From Bacillus bingmayongensis (GTDB taxonomy: Bacteria; Bacillota; Bacilli; Bacillales; Bacillaceae_G), in the NCBI RefSeq assembly GCF_000299035.1, contig NZ_AKCS01000005.1, forward strand, positions 62,001 through 126,000: a stretch of 64,000 nucleotides of DNA, written 5' to 3'. A program made the translations under genes and the position numbers. The notes beneath the pieces were generated by a model that was not told the DNA's origin, searched no databases, and worked only from the letters and a program-made list of their open reading frames with translations. Below are positions 26,652 to 35,429 of this stretch, piece by piece (the stretch's first letter is position 1; each line of letters opens with the position of its first letter).

Positions 26652-26679
26652 AAAAAGAGAACGAAACTACTCTCTTTTT
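26652..26679 (+). terminator. First leader terminator upstream of mph
   Basis: AAAAAGAGA / TCTCTTTTT stem with a 10-base loop, ending in U-rich sequence. Confidence 0.75.
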
Positions 26680-26877
26680 GATGTCTTTAAAAATATAATA
26701 AACAATGTCATATGATTCAGAAACATTTTTATTTTTTGATAAAGTTTTCTAGGTGATAAGATGTGAATCATAAATTATTTTATTCTATCTATAGACCATT
26801 CATAGGACTGAGAAAACCTTTATTTATAAACAAGAGGGTTCTTTCTGTTTATTTGTAATAGCTTATTCCGTTTACGT

Positions 26878-26906
26878 AAAACACAGGCAACTAGCCTGTG
26901 TTTTTG
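26878..26906 (+). terminator. Second leader terminator, 36 bases before mph
   Basis: AAAACACAGGC-aacta-GCCTGTGTTTT, 11-bp perfect arms and T-run. It lies directly upstream of the mph ribosome-binding site, so read-through must be regulated or another promoter used. A start-stop ORF (ATG TGA at 26761-26766 after AGGTGA) lies between the two terminators. Confidence 0.8.
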
Positions 26907-26941
26907 TGCTTATATGAAGAAATTTAAAGGAGTGTTTATCT

Positions 26942-27862
26942 ATGAGAAATGTAAATGAACAGAAAAGTATAGAAGAAATTTTAAAGATCGCTGAAAAGAA
27001 TGGCTTACAATTGAATAAAGAAAGCGCTGAATTAAACGAATCAGGAATGGACTTTCAAGTGGTGTTCGCTACTGATGAACAGGGGAGTTCATGGGTGCTT
27101 CGCAAACCAAGAAGAGCAGATGTCATTGAAAGAGGAGCGTTAGAATGGAAAATACTAGGGCTTGTTCAAAAGTATTTACCTGTTGCAGTACCAAACTGGA
27201 AAATCAATACAACAGAATTAATTGCGTATCCATTAGTAAAGGGTGATCCTGCTGCTGTGATTGATTTAGAAATACAAAATTATGTGTGGCGCATTCAAAA
27301 TAATCCACCATCTATAACGTTTGTTCGATCTTTAGCAGAATCGCTTGTTGCCTTGCATTCGATTGATCATAATGAGGCGAATAAACATGGAATTGAAGTT
27401 CTTCAACCTGCTGAAGCAAAGCAATTGTTAATAGACAGGATGCATCAAATAAAGTCGCAACTTGGTGTGTCAGGTGAACTATGGGAGCGCTGGCAAAAAT
27501 GGCTTGCAGATAAAACGTATTGGCCAAAGCATTCTGCATTTGTTCATGGCGATTTACATCCGCCGCATATTTTAGTTGATAAAAATACCAAAGTAACCGG
27601 TCTGCTAGATTGGACGGAAGCGAAAGTAACGGATCCAGCTACGGACTTTACTCTTTATCTCACAATCTTTGGAGAGGATAATTTGAAAGTATTGTTAAAC
27701 GAATATGAAAAAGCAGGAGGAAAAGTTTGGCCGAGAATGTTTGAACACATTATTGAACTTGGTGCTGCTTATCCGGTGATGATTGGATTATTTGCTCTTC
27801 AGACGAAGGAGGAAGCACATTTGAAGATGGCGCGTGGAGCTTTGGGAGTGAATGAGAAATAG
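26942..27862 (+). CDS. mph: Macrolide 2'-phosphotransferase (Mph family)
   Basis: 306-residue aminoglycoside-phosphotransferase-fold enzyme. The catalytic loop is FVHGDLHPPHILVD, with His in place of the usual Asn as in Mph enzymes, and the metal-binding aspartate is in GLLDWTEAKVTDPATDF. The N-terminal lobe carries WVLRKPRR with the ATP lysine. Mph enzymes phosphorylate the desosamine 2'-OH of 14- to 16-membered macrolides; B. cereus group chromosomes carry such a gene (mphL in resistance catalogues), and I believe this is that type. AAAGGAGTG precedes the ATG. Regulation by the upstream leader is likely. Confidence 0.88.
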   Translation: MRNVNEQKSIEEILKIAEKNGLQLNKESAELNESGMDFQVVFATDEQGSSWVLRKPRRADVIERGALEWKILGLVQKYLPVAVPNWKINTTELIAYPLVKGDPAAVIDLEIQNYVWRIQNNPPSITFVRSLAESLVALHSIDHNEANKHGIEVLQPAEAKQLLIDRMHQIKSQLGVSGELWERWQKWLADKTYWPKHSAFVHGDLHPPHILVDKNTKVTGLLDWTEAKVTDPATDFTLYLTIFGEDNLKVLLNEYEKAGGKVWPRMFEHIIELGAAYPVMIGLFALQTKEEAHLKMARGALGVNEK

Positions 27863-27983
27863 TAAATATGCTATCGTGTGAAGTATATGCGTTATGAGTG
27901 AAAGTATAATCGTATTAAAATGGTATCTTCAAGTCTCGGATCTCTTGTTCATCACACCCTTGCAGATATGAAAATAATGACAA

Positions 27984-28012
27984 GCATCCCTGCTAGGTAG
28001 GGGCAGGGATGC
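27984..28012. repeat. Perfect 10-bp inverted repeat
   Basis: GCATCCCTGC-taggtaggg-GCAGGGATGC. No strong T-run on either side. Confidence 0.6.
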
Positions 28013-28035
28013 AAGGGTAAAGAAGGCTATTTATT

Positions 28036-28065
28036 ATTTATCGAATTAAGTCGAATTCGATAAAT
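28036..28065. repeat. Perfect 12-bp inverted repeat
   Basis: ATTTATCGAATT-aagtcg-AATTCGATAAAT, 24 bases after the preceding palindrome. Confidence 0.6.
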
Positions 28066-28267
28066 TAATAATATCACTAAATATTAGGAAAGCAGCATGA
28101 CAGATGTGTCTGAATTATAAATATAATATGAATAAATTTTAACAGTACTCCAACAGAAGTCCCCTTACTCAAACACGCGCAGGACATAGTACATGTGGTA
28201 GGAAGGGGATGAATGTCGGTCTTGCAAAGCACGAAGTTTCTATTTCCTTTTTATGTAACTTTATTCA

Positions 28268-28299
28268 AAATCCCGCTAATTTATAAATCAGCGGGATTT
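28268..28299 (+). terminator. Terminator-like hairpin
   Basis: AAATCCCGCT / AGCGGGATTT perfect 10-bp arms; the tail is only moderately T-rich. Confidence 0.55.
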
Positions 28300-28532
28300 G
28301 TCATTTCTTTATATAAATGTAGTTATCTATTGTCATTTATAGCTTTGTTTTTTTGTTTACTTTTTGGCATGAATAGGATTAAGATATCTTTTAGGAATGT
28401 TATTATTTCATTGAGCGTTAACCTATGCAAAATACATTTATGCTATACTTTTTCAGAAGTGAGTAATATGTTATAAAAAAATAAAATTTGCTATATAGAA
28501 GGTAGAAAGATAGCTGAAAGGGGTGGAGAATT

Positions 28533-29300
28533 GTGAAGAAACTTGATGTGCTATTAATGGTGCTCAGCTGCCTGTTTCCGATTGCAGGAATTATGAAACA
28601 AATCCCTCTAGAATTGTCATTGTATATAGGTGGATTATTATTTTTAACTAGTTTAGGAAGTTATTATGCAAAACGAATGCATTCACGAATATTTAGTTGG
28701 ATAGCTTATACTATATTTATCACATTCTTGCTGGCGATTTGGGATCAATACGTAACAATGAGCTCCTTAGTAGCAAATGCAAAAATTGCTGCATGTATTG
28801 CGATAATTCCGTTATTATTCCGATTTCGTACCTATGCAATTACCTTAGGATTACTTGCATTATGGGGGGCGTTACTATGGGATATAAAACAAATCCAATC
28901 ATTAGTAGTTCTTCAGCGTATTACGAACTTACTGACAGCAGAACGATTGTATCTGCTTCTGCTAGTAGTAGGCTTTTTATTTGGTGGATTCCTTGCAAAC
29001 GCACTACATCGTGAAAATAGTAATGAAAAACAAGAAAAAACAAACCTATTCAAACAAAAAAAGAAACGAATCAAACCGAAATTTAAGATTCGTATTCCGA
29101 GTTTACCACGATTGAAAGTGAAGATGCCAAAGTTCAGTCGAAAATCTTCTAACTCAAAAGAAACACGTCCGTATGAACCAAATCGTGAAGAACGAGCACA
29201 AACGTATCATACAACGCAAACAGAGCACCAACATCATGAAGTTGAAACACCACAAGGTCAAACAAGGATGGAACGAAGAAAAAATCGTTATAAAGTATAG
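28533..29300 (+). CDS. Membrane protein with basic C-terminal tail, unknown function
   Basis: 255 residues. The first 160 form about five to six membrane helices; the rest (160-255) is a very basic, proline-rich cytoplasmic tail (KQKKKRIKPKFKIRIPSL) ending in a histidine/glutamine-rich patch. GTG 28533 follows AAAGGGGTGGAGA. No enzymatic motif. The tail could bind nucleic acid or acidic polymers; that is speculation. Confidence 0.65.
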   Translation: MKKLDVLLMVLSCLFPIAGIMKQIPLELSLYIGGLLFLTSLGSYYAKRMHSRIFSWIAYTIFITFLLAIWDQYVTMSSLVANAKIAACIAIIPLLFRFRTYAITLGLLALWGALLWDIKQIQSLVVLQRITNLLTAERLYLLLLVVGFLFGGFLANALHRENSNEKQEKTNLFKQKKKRIKPKFKIRIPSLPRLKVKMPKFSRKSSNSKETRPYEPNREERAQTYHTTQTEHQHHEVETPQGQTRMERRKNRYKV

Positions 29301-29330
29301 AGAATGTTTTTATATAAATAGCTGAACCCG

Positions 29331-29362
29331 AAATGCTCCTTCATACAATTGATGGGGCATTT
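29331..29362 (+). terminator. Terminator after membrane protein gene
   Basis: AAATGCTCC / GGGGCATTT stem with one wobble pair; weak T-run. Confidence 0.55.
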
Positions 29363-29451
29363 AGCGTTTTTCACTGTATAATAATTAACATATGAATAGC
29401 TTAATTATCGAAGAGTTTTATTTAGAAGAATAACGATAAGAAAGGAATATT

Positions 29452-29574
29452 ATGAGCAAATTAAGTAAGTGTTTACGAATGATAGAATTGTTACAAGCAA
29501 GAGGAAAAATGCAAATTCGAGAATTAGCTGAAGAATTAGAAGTTAAAGAAAGAATGCTTGTGGTATCCTACTGA
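29452..29574 (+). pseudogene. Truncated YafY/DeoR-type regulator (helix-turn-helix only)
   Basis: 40 residues: SKCLRMIELLQARGKMQIRE then LAEELEVKERM is the winged-helix start of YafY-family (HTH-WYL) regulators, but the sequence changes abruptly to LVVSY and a stop where the recognition helix should continue. The effector-binding WYL domain is absent. AAAGGAAT precedes the ATG. The break lies about 180 bases before the SIR2 gene, consistent with insertion of the SIR2 segment into this regulator. Confidence 0.75.
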
Positions 29575-29746
29575 AAAAAATTCAAAACAGATTATAAGAA
29601 GGAGTTTTTTATATGACAGATTGTATAATTATATTTAAGTGCAGATATTATATTTAAATATTTTTTTATAAAGAATATCTGGTCGTAAATATTAAAAAAA
29701 TACAATGGTATTAAGTTCTATAGTTACAATTGTTGGAGGAGAAAAC

Positions 29747-31288
29747 ATGAATTTACCTAATTTATCTTTGTTTTTTGGAGCAGGAGCAGAAATTGGATAT
29801 GGTTTACCCTCAGGAGGAAAATTTGCTTTAGAGATTTTTAGAATGTCTAATGATCAAGATAAGGAAGCTTTTCGTGAGCAAATTAGAAATATAGAACCTA
29901 GATCTCAAATTGCTGCAAAATGGCTGCCAGATAATTATAATACTAAGAGATTAAATGTTTTTGGAAAGGGGGAATTTGAAGGCCTCATTGCTTCTAGCTT
30001 AGAACATAGACGGGCTAACATATTAGAGTATCTCGAGAATTTTGATAATAAAGTTTCAGATTTATTAAGAAATTGGCATGTTACAGAAGAGATTATTAGA
30101 AATAAATATTTTGATGAAACTGAAGAACAGATCGGCGATGTATTATACAATCAATTAATTCGGTTAAATGAAAAATTAGCATCACGTGTACAACTTTTCG
30201 AATCTCATTATTTTTCTGCTTTTTTAAGATTACTAGAAAAATTTCCACAAGATCGATACTTAAAGAGAATTGTAAGGGCTTATTTAGAATTATTATTAGG
30301 AGCTTTTGGACAGAGCTTAGTTTCCCAACTAAATGAAGAGTTATTTACAGAAGCACCAGATGAAATTACAGTATTTGATGATTTAACAGGTATTTTTTCT
30401 CTGAATTATCAAGGGGTAGGTCAAACAGGAATGGAAATCGTTATTGAAGAACAACCTCTTGAAATAAATGAACAAACAGAAGGATTAACTATCTTCAAAG
30501 AATTGGGACGTAATATTTTAGAAGAAATCTATTGTCAGGCTATGGATTATCAAACATTAATCGATAGTCATTTTGCATACTTGTATAAACCAAAAGCCCA
30601 TTGGGCGAAATTTACTCGAATTGGTATTTTTCTTCACACAGTCCAACGTTATATAAAAAATCATGTTAAAGTCGATGATGCAAAAATTTCTGAAGGGCCA
30701 GGCTATTATCATGATCTTTTACAATTAAAAGATCATTTTCACGTACAAGCGATAGGTACAACAAATTATAATAATTTTGTTAGTCAAGTAACTGCTAACC
30801 TTGGGCTCGAGGATATTCCGATATATCATTTGAATGGAAGTGTTGATGAATTCTATGATCCATATAAAAATACAATATTAAAAGAACCTACTGTGGAGGA
30901 GAGTGGTGGGAAAATACTGGTTCCATTTATGTTTACCCAAAGCGGGATAAAACCTTTGACTTCAGTGTCTATGTCGAGAAAATATGTGGATTTATATGAT
31001 CATTTTGTTAATTCTGATATCATTTGTATAATTGGTTATGGTTTTAATGGTGATGATGGACATATCAACGGGATGTTAAGAAGCCTAGTGGAAGAAGAAA
31101 ATAAAAAACTTATTATTATCCATTATAAGACTGATGGTAGTAACAAGCACCAATTATTAAGACAATATCAAGAAAAGTTGAGATTACATACATCAACAAA
31201 TTTAAAAGTTTACATTGTAGATCACCATCGTACATCTAATGAATCTATATGGTATGAAAAAATAGTAGAAGAATTTGCTATTGTTTAA
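29747..31288 (+). CDS. SIR2-like domain protein, candidate phage-defence NADase
   Basis: 513 residues from ATG 29747 (TTGGAGGAG just upstream; an in-frame ATG at 29705 lacks a site). SIR2-fold NAD-binding landmarks are split across the protein: LFFGAGAEIGYGLPSGGKFA near the N terminus, AIGTTNYNNFV, YHLNGSVDEF and IIGYGFNGDDGHI near the C terminus. Between the first and the others lies a 300-residue helical insert. SIR2 proteins in Thoeris, DSR, SIR2-HerA and pAgo systems deplete NAD+ on phage infection. No partner gene (ThsB, HerA, Argonaute) is adjacent, so this would act alone. It has no membrane segment. The 500 bases after it hold no intact gene. Confidence 0.8.
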   Translation: MNLPNLSLFFGAGAEIGYGLPSGGKFALEIFRMSNDQDKEAFREQIRNIEPRSQIAAKWLPDNYNTKRLNVFGKGEFEGLIASSLEHRRANILEYLENFDNKVSDLLRNWHVTEEIIRNKYFDETEEQIGDVLYNQLIRLNEKLASRVQLFESHYFSAFLRLLEKFPQDRYLKRIVRAYLELLLGAFGQSLVSQLNEELFTEAPDEITVFDDLTGIFSLNYQGVGQTGMEIVIEEQPLEINEQTEGLTIFKELGRNILEEIYCQAMDYQTLIDSHFAYLYKPKAHWAKFTRIGIFLHTVQRYIKNHVKVDDAKISEGPGYYHDLLQLKDHFHVQAIGTTNYNNFVSQVTANLGLEDIPIYHLNGSVDEFYDPYKNTILKEPTVEESGGKILVPFMFTQSGIKPLTSVSMSRKYVDLYDHFVNSDIICIIGYGFNGDDGHINGMLRSLVEEENKKLIIIHYKTDGSNKHQLLRQYQEKLRLHTSTNLKVYIVDHHRTSNESIWYEKIVEEFAIV

Positions 31289-31805
31289 TTGGTGAGAAAA
31301 TTCATAAAGTTTATGTATGAATTTATTTATATTCCTTTAGTGAAATGAACAATTATATAAGCAGTTCCTATCAAAGGACTGTGGTTCCTGGTTTCGGCTA
31401 CTTGTAATGCGAATAGTATTTTTGATTACGATTGAAAGGTAAAACTATTCATGATTTTACTTGACTTAGTAATCTTATCTGACTGGACAGGGGCTTTTGA
31501 AATTTCTAGATTCTAAAAGGTTACCACTTAAATGCATGTACGCTTCTAATCTTTTTCTCCAACGCTGCCATAAAACAGAGAGAAGAAGCTTACCTTTAAG
31601 AGGATTGCTGACATGACACAATCATTAGAACAATTATTTTTAACAGCATGCACAAGAGAACGTTTTGTTAAGAAATTTGAATTTTGTATTAGACGTTTTT
31701 ATTAAAAGGCCTTAAATATGACCTTTTTTTGTTATACTTTATAACAAGTAAAGAAATGATATCTTTGATTAAGAATTTTGATTCAACGAAAGGAATTAAA
31801 TTATT
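31289..31805. other. Gene-poor region after the SIR2 gene
   Basis: Only a 30-codon ORF (31613-31705) with a plausible binding site is visible. A weak hairpin (31704-31727) precedes the DUF6933 gene. No repeat or tRNA end marking an insertion boundary was recognised. Confidence 0.5.
31613..31705 (+). CDS. Very short ORF, possibly a truncated gene
   Basis: 30 residues (MTQSLEQLFLTACTRERFV and KKFEFCIRRFY) after AAGAGGA. Ends just before a hairpin. Could be the N-terminal stub of a lost gene or a small protein; nothing identifies it. Confidence 0.3.
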   Translation: MTQSLEQLFLTACTRERFVKKFEFCIRRFY

Positions 31806-32333
31806 ATGCAACTTATCCAATGCACAAAAAAACTAGCAGATGAAATGGGAATAACAGTAGAGAAAATAGACCCAACAAGTGATAACAATTCCCTTAATTG
31901 CTGGCATGCGCACTTATTTAGAATCAATCGTAAGAAATGTGTAGTTGTTATGAATAATATCACAAGGTATCATTTTGTTATATATGGGGTAACAAAACGG
32001 GAATTACAAAAATTAAATCTTCTATTCCAGAAAGATTTAGTAACAAACTTATTATTAGATGGAATTAAACCGGAAGTGATTGAGCAATATCTAAATCAAG
32101 ATCCTATTATTCAATATACAGCGACGAATAATCGTAGTATCATTTCGCAAATGAATGAAGCGATTTTTACAATTGAAAGTTATTTCTATGATGAATGGGG
32201 AATAAACAAACGGGATGTTATTAATATTGCAGAATTAAACCAATATTTAAATCGTACTGTTATGCTGAAAATACCAAAATATCCAGTTGAAATGATGAGA
32301 GCAGCACTTATGCAACAATTTTCAACGTATTAA
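31806..32333 (+). CDS. DUF6933-family protein
   Basis: 175 residues starting MQLIQCTKKLADEMGI, with WHAHLFRINRKKCVVVMNNITRYHFVIYG, the pattern of DUF6933 proteins of B. cereus and other bacteria. Function unknown; likely cytoplasmic with no membrane segment. AAAGGAATT precedes the ATG. Monocistronic. Confidence 0.7.
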   Translation: MQLIQCTKKLADEMGITVEKIDPTSDNNSLNCWHAHLFRINRKKCVVVMNNITRYHFVIYGVTKRELQKLNLLFQKDLVTNLLLDGIKPEVIEQYLNQDPIIQYTATNNRSIISQMNEAIFTIESYFYDEWGINKRDVINIAELNQYLNRTVMLKIPKYPVEMMRAALMQQFSTY

Positions 32334-32556
32334 TACGTCTTCATTTTTTGATAATCCGTAACATAGTAAAAGGTGCTATATAAATTTACATAAGTATTAA
32401 TAATGTATTACGATAGACAATACAAAAAAATATGGTCTCATTTCAAGCACGTGAAATCGAGAAACCATCTATTTTCCTGTATTTCGTATCAAGTGTTTTA
32501 GGACTGTTAATTGCTAGTTTATGTTGAATAAATAGTTTTATTTCTAATTTTCTCAA

Positions 32557-32583
32557 TTGACAAAACAAAAATAGTTCTATAAT
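32557..32583 (+). promoter_or_regulatory. Predicted T-box/trpB promoter
   Basis: TTGACA (32557-32562) and TATAAT (32578-32583), with a short 15-base spacer. Confidence 0.55.
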
Positions 32584-32607
32584 ATCATAGTTAAATTTCA
32601 ATAATCA

Positions 32608-32897
32608 AAAATCGTTGACTAAGAAGAGTACGTTTAATTGATGCGTTACAGAGAGCTGGGGTTGGTGCGATCCAGTACGATAGATTATGCCGAATGGACT
32701 TAGGAGAGGTACGCTGAAACATTAGGAGTATGCGACCCGGGTTCCGCCGTTACAAGGATGAGGATATCGAATTTATTTTTCCGTATCCAAAAACGAGAGG
32801 GTTCTGAGTCTATGTGATAAAGAACCAAAAGAGGTGGCACCACGGTATAATCGTATATATCGCCCTCTACATGCATACAGCATGTAGAGGGCTTTTT
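32608..32897 (+). promoter_or_regulatory. T-box riboswitch, tryptophan specifier
   Basis: Classic tRNA-sensing leader. Stem I contains AGAG and GGTTGGTGCGATCC, the specifier loop carries GAA-UGG-AC (UGG at 32695-32697, tryptophan), and the T-box proper AGAGGTGGCACCACGGT lies at 32830-32846. The terminator GCCCTCTACATGC/GCATGTAGAGGGC plus T5 is at 32862-32897. Uncharged tRNA-Trp should favour the antiterminator and allow transcription of trpB. Confidence 0.93.
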
Positions 32898-32950
32898 GCA
32901 TTTTTTTACTTTTCTCATTCAATATTTATAAATTACAAGGAGGAATTAAC

Positions 32951-34141
32951 ATGAATTTATTACAAGCGGAAAATGGATATTTCGGAGATTTTGGGGGTAG
33001 TTTTGTACCAGAACAGCTACAAGAGGCTTTAATTCACCTAGAAAATGCGTTTAATCAATACAAAGATGATCCAGAGTTTATAAATGAATATGAATACTAT
33101 CTTAAAGAATATGTAGGGCGCCCAAATCCGTTGTATTATGCGAAACGTTTGAGTGAAGAGATTCGTGGTGCAAAAATCTATCTTAAAAGAGAAGACCTTA
33201 ATCATACAGGAGCCCATAAAATTAACAATGTATTAGGGCAAATTTTACTCGCGAAGAGAATGGGAGCAAAACGCATCATTGCAGAAACAGGAGCAGGGCA
33301 GCACGGAGTGGCTACAGCTACTGCATGTGCGATGTTCGGAATAGATTGTACGATTTATATGGGAGGAATGGATACAGAACGCCAACAATTAAATGTATTT
33401 CGCATGGAACTATTAGGGGCTAAGGTAATTGCTGTTCAAGAAGGAGGACGAACTCTTAAAGAAGCAGTAGATGCGGCACTTGAAGATTACGCTCAAAACT
33501 ATGAAAGCACATTTTATTTATTAGGTTCTGCACTGGGACCACATCCGTATCCAACGATTGTTCGTCATTTCCAAGCTGTAATTGGAAGAGAAGCAAGAGC
33601 GCAACATATTGAAAAGGAACAACGTTTACCTGACTATTTGGTTGCTTGTGTAGGTGGAGGAAGTAATGCGATTGGGCTATTTGCCCCATTTTATAATGAT
33701 AAAGAAGTAAAAATGGTAGGTGTTGAACCAGGTGGTAAAGGGATTGAAACAGGGATGCATGCAGCACCTCTTACAGCAGGAGAGCCTGGTATCATCCATG
33801 GATTTAAGTGTTATATGATGAAAGACAAAAATGGAGAAATTGCAGAGGCGCACTCCATTGCTGCGGGACTGGACTACCAAGGTGTTGGACCAGAGCATAG
33901 TTATTATAAAGAAACTGGTCGTGCAGAATATGTAGCAATTAATGATAAGGAAGCATTAGAAGCTTTTCATAAGTTATCTCGTGTTGAAGGGATTATTCCT
34001 GCATTGGAAAGTTCTCATGCGGTGGCGTATGCTATAAAGTTAGCAGCAACCTTACGAAACGATCAAAGTATTATTGTGAATTTATCTGGGCGTGGTGATA
34101 AAGATGTACAACAAGTATTTGAAATGAACAACCAAAAATAA
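32951..34141 (+). CDS. trpB: Tryptophan synthase beta chain
   Basis: PLP enzyme joining indole and serine to L-tryptophan. 396 residues of the TrpB1 type: [14 protein letters not shown] start, PLP lysine in HTGAHKINN, phosphate-binding GGGSNAIG and the C-terminal LSGRGDKD. It is solitary, with its own Trp T-box, and no trpA beside it. It may partner with the main trp operon's TrpA or scavenge indole. GGAGGA precedes the ATG. Confidence 0.95.
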   Translation: MNLLQAENGYFGDFGGSFVPEQLQEALIHLENAFNQYKDDPEFINEYEYYLKEYVGRPNPLYYAKRLSEEIRGAKIYLKREDLNHTGAHKINNVLGQILLAKRMGAKRIIAETGAGQHGVATATACAMFGIDCTIYMGGMDTERQQLNVFRMELLGAKVIAVQEGGRTLKEAVDAALEDYAQNYESTFYLLGSALGPHPYPTIVRHFQAVIGREARAQHIEKEQRLPDYLVACVGGGSNAIGLFAPFYNDKEVKMVGVEPGGKGIETGMHAAPLTAGEPGIIHGFKCYMMKDKNGEIAEAHSIAAGLDYQGVGPEHSYYKETGRAEYVAINDKEALEAFHKLSRVEGIIPALESSHAVAYAIKLAATLRNDQSIIVNLSGRGDKDVQQVFEMNNQK

Positions 34142-34757
34142 GTGTATATTATAAATAGAATATAAAAAAGAAAATTTAAAAAATAAAGAATACTGAATCA
34201 GTATTACCAGGAAGGGGGTTGAAAAATATACGTTTTTAATTTCACAAAACGTATGTAGAATTAGAAAGGCGATCTTTCATTCAGTCTTGAATGGAAAATC
34301 GCCTTTTTCTATGTTCTTTTTTATTTTGGTTCTTTCAACATAATCCTATTCTTTTTCAATTAGAGCGACAATTTCATTGATTTCACGTGATTTTATCACA
34401 ATTATATTCAATAGTTGTTGTATTGTATTGGAACATCAGCATTTTTGTAACTCAAACTAACGATTCAGGTGTTACTACGATGGAATTTTTTTATCATAAG
34501 GTTGGTGAGGGAAAATTATAACTTATAAAAAATTTAAAAATAAAAGTGGAAGTTAGTTTAAAAAATGATTCTTGAATAAGTATATTTACCAAATTCAGAG
34601 TATCAGTATCTCCCATAATTAAGATGGGTACAATCATTGTTATGGGAGATCTTTTCACAAGCTGAAACTTATATCAAAAATAAATAAGTTAAGTTCCATT
34701 ATATAAAGGGAGTGTACATCATGGACATATTTTAAAAAATTCGCTTTATTTTTCATC
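34142..34757. other. Intergenic region with terminator and gene traces
   Basis: Terminator at 34265-34309. A plus-strand fragment at about 34436-34521 reads VTQTNDSGVTTMEFFYHKVG before a stop and may be the tail of a lost gene. An 11-bp inverted repeat ATCTCCCATAA/TTATGGGAGAT sits at 34608-34650. Confidence 0.5.
34265..34309 (+). terminator. Terminator downstream of trpB
   Basis: AAAGGCGAT...ATCGCCTTT with an inner TTTCATTCA/TGAATGGAA stem and T-run. Confidence 0.8.
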
Positions 34758-35429
34758 TCAATTTTCATGTGTACAGTCTCGAATTGGATGCCCCAAATCG
34801 TTTGTGCACCATGATTGAGACTGAAATGCTAAAAAGATAGCAACCCAATTATTTGTAAATTGGATGAGAATTCCCCCATCATGCCAGATTCCGTTATCAT
34901 CTCCCCAACGTCCATTTTCATCATTACCTTGGTTCATATGAACATTATGAATACCTCTTTTTGGAGAAAATCTAAACTTGTCATCTTGCCCTTTTTCAGG
35001 TCCCCACTTAGATCCATATACATAAACGATTGCACTTTCTTCTTTCGCCTTTTCTATGTACTTAATAAGTAATTCATTTAAATCATTATCTGGCCCTGAA
35101 ACATTATGAGGCAAAGGTTTCATAGTTCGGGGGTCAAATAAGTTACCCCGAATATAGTCAAGCGCTATTTCTTGTCTATTACAGTAAATAATTGGAGTAA
35201 ATCCCTTCTCCATTTTATGAAGTTGAGTAATAGCAGAAGCATCATATTGTTCGTCCACTTTATAGAGAAGCACAGATTCATCATCACTAGACATGACATT
35301 AACAGCGATTCTGTAATATCTATTAAATTCACCTATCATGTGAATTTGAAAGTGAGGAGTATCATTATCTCTTTCTTCATTCCAATTTTTGACGTTTCCT
35401 TTAAATACACCGTAGTTTTCAATAGGCAT
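34758..35429 (-). CDS. DUF2278 (YukJ-like) family protein
   Basis: 223 residues. MPIENYGVFKGNVKNWNEER, then HFQIHMIGEFNRYYRIAVNV and the C-terminal RRGIHNVHMNQGN-like block 'KRGIHNVHMNQGNDENG' are hallmarks of YukJ/DUF2278 proteins, which are uncharacterised. ATG 35429 is used because GGAGGA lies 7 bases upstream. No signal peptide. Confidence 0.8.
   Translation of the reverse strand: MPIENYGVFKGNVKNWNEERDNDTPHFQIHMIGEFNRYYRIAVNVMSSDDESVLLYKVDEQYDASAITQLHKMEKGFTPIIYCNRQEIALDYIRGNLFDPRTMKPLPHNVSGPDNDLNELLIKYIEKAKEESAIVYVYGSKWGPEKGQDDKFRFSPKRGIHNVHMNQGNDENGRWGDDNGIWHDGGILIQFTNNWVAIFLAFQSQSWCTNDLGHPIRDCTHEN

Larger units (their letters stand above)
26495..26690 (+). ncRNA. Structured leader RNA upstream of mph, attenuator-like
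   Basis: The region from the predicted start to the first terminator folds locally: CTTTGAGC/GCT-a-CAAAG (about 26551-26582), CCTG-TGCG-CAGG (26589-26600) and ACCC-TATTT-GGGT (about 26633-26645). Bases 26537-26543 (ATTCCGA, within leader codons 5-7) are complementary to 26605-26611 (TCGGAAT). A ribosome held at those codons would therefore change the downstream folding. The arrangement resembles drug-responsive attenuators; function is inferred. Confidence 0.6.
27863..28532. other. Gene-free region rich in palindromes
   Basis: Three notable hairpins: GCATCCCTGC/GCAGGGATGC (27984-28012), ATTTATCGAATT/AATTCGATAAAT (28036-28065) and AAATCCCGCT/AGCGGGATTT (28268-28299). The open frame at 28213-28476 is hydrophobic, crosses the third hairpin and looks non-coding. 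Confidence 0.6.

Noticed and set aside
28213-28476. 87-codon plus-strand ORF
   Set aside because: Hydrophobic, low-complexity translation, crosses a terminator-like hairpin at 28268-28299; looks like chance reading of AT-rich DNA despite a GGAAGGGG box.
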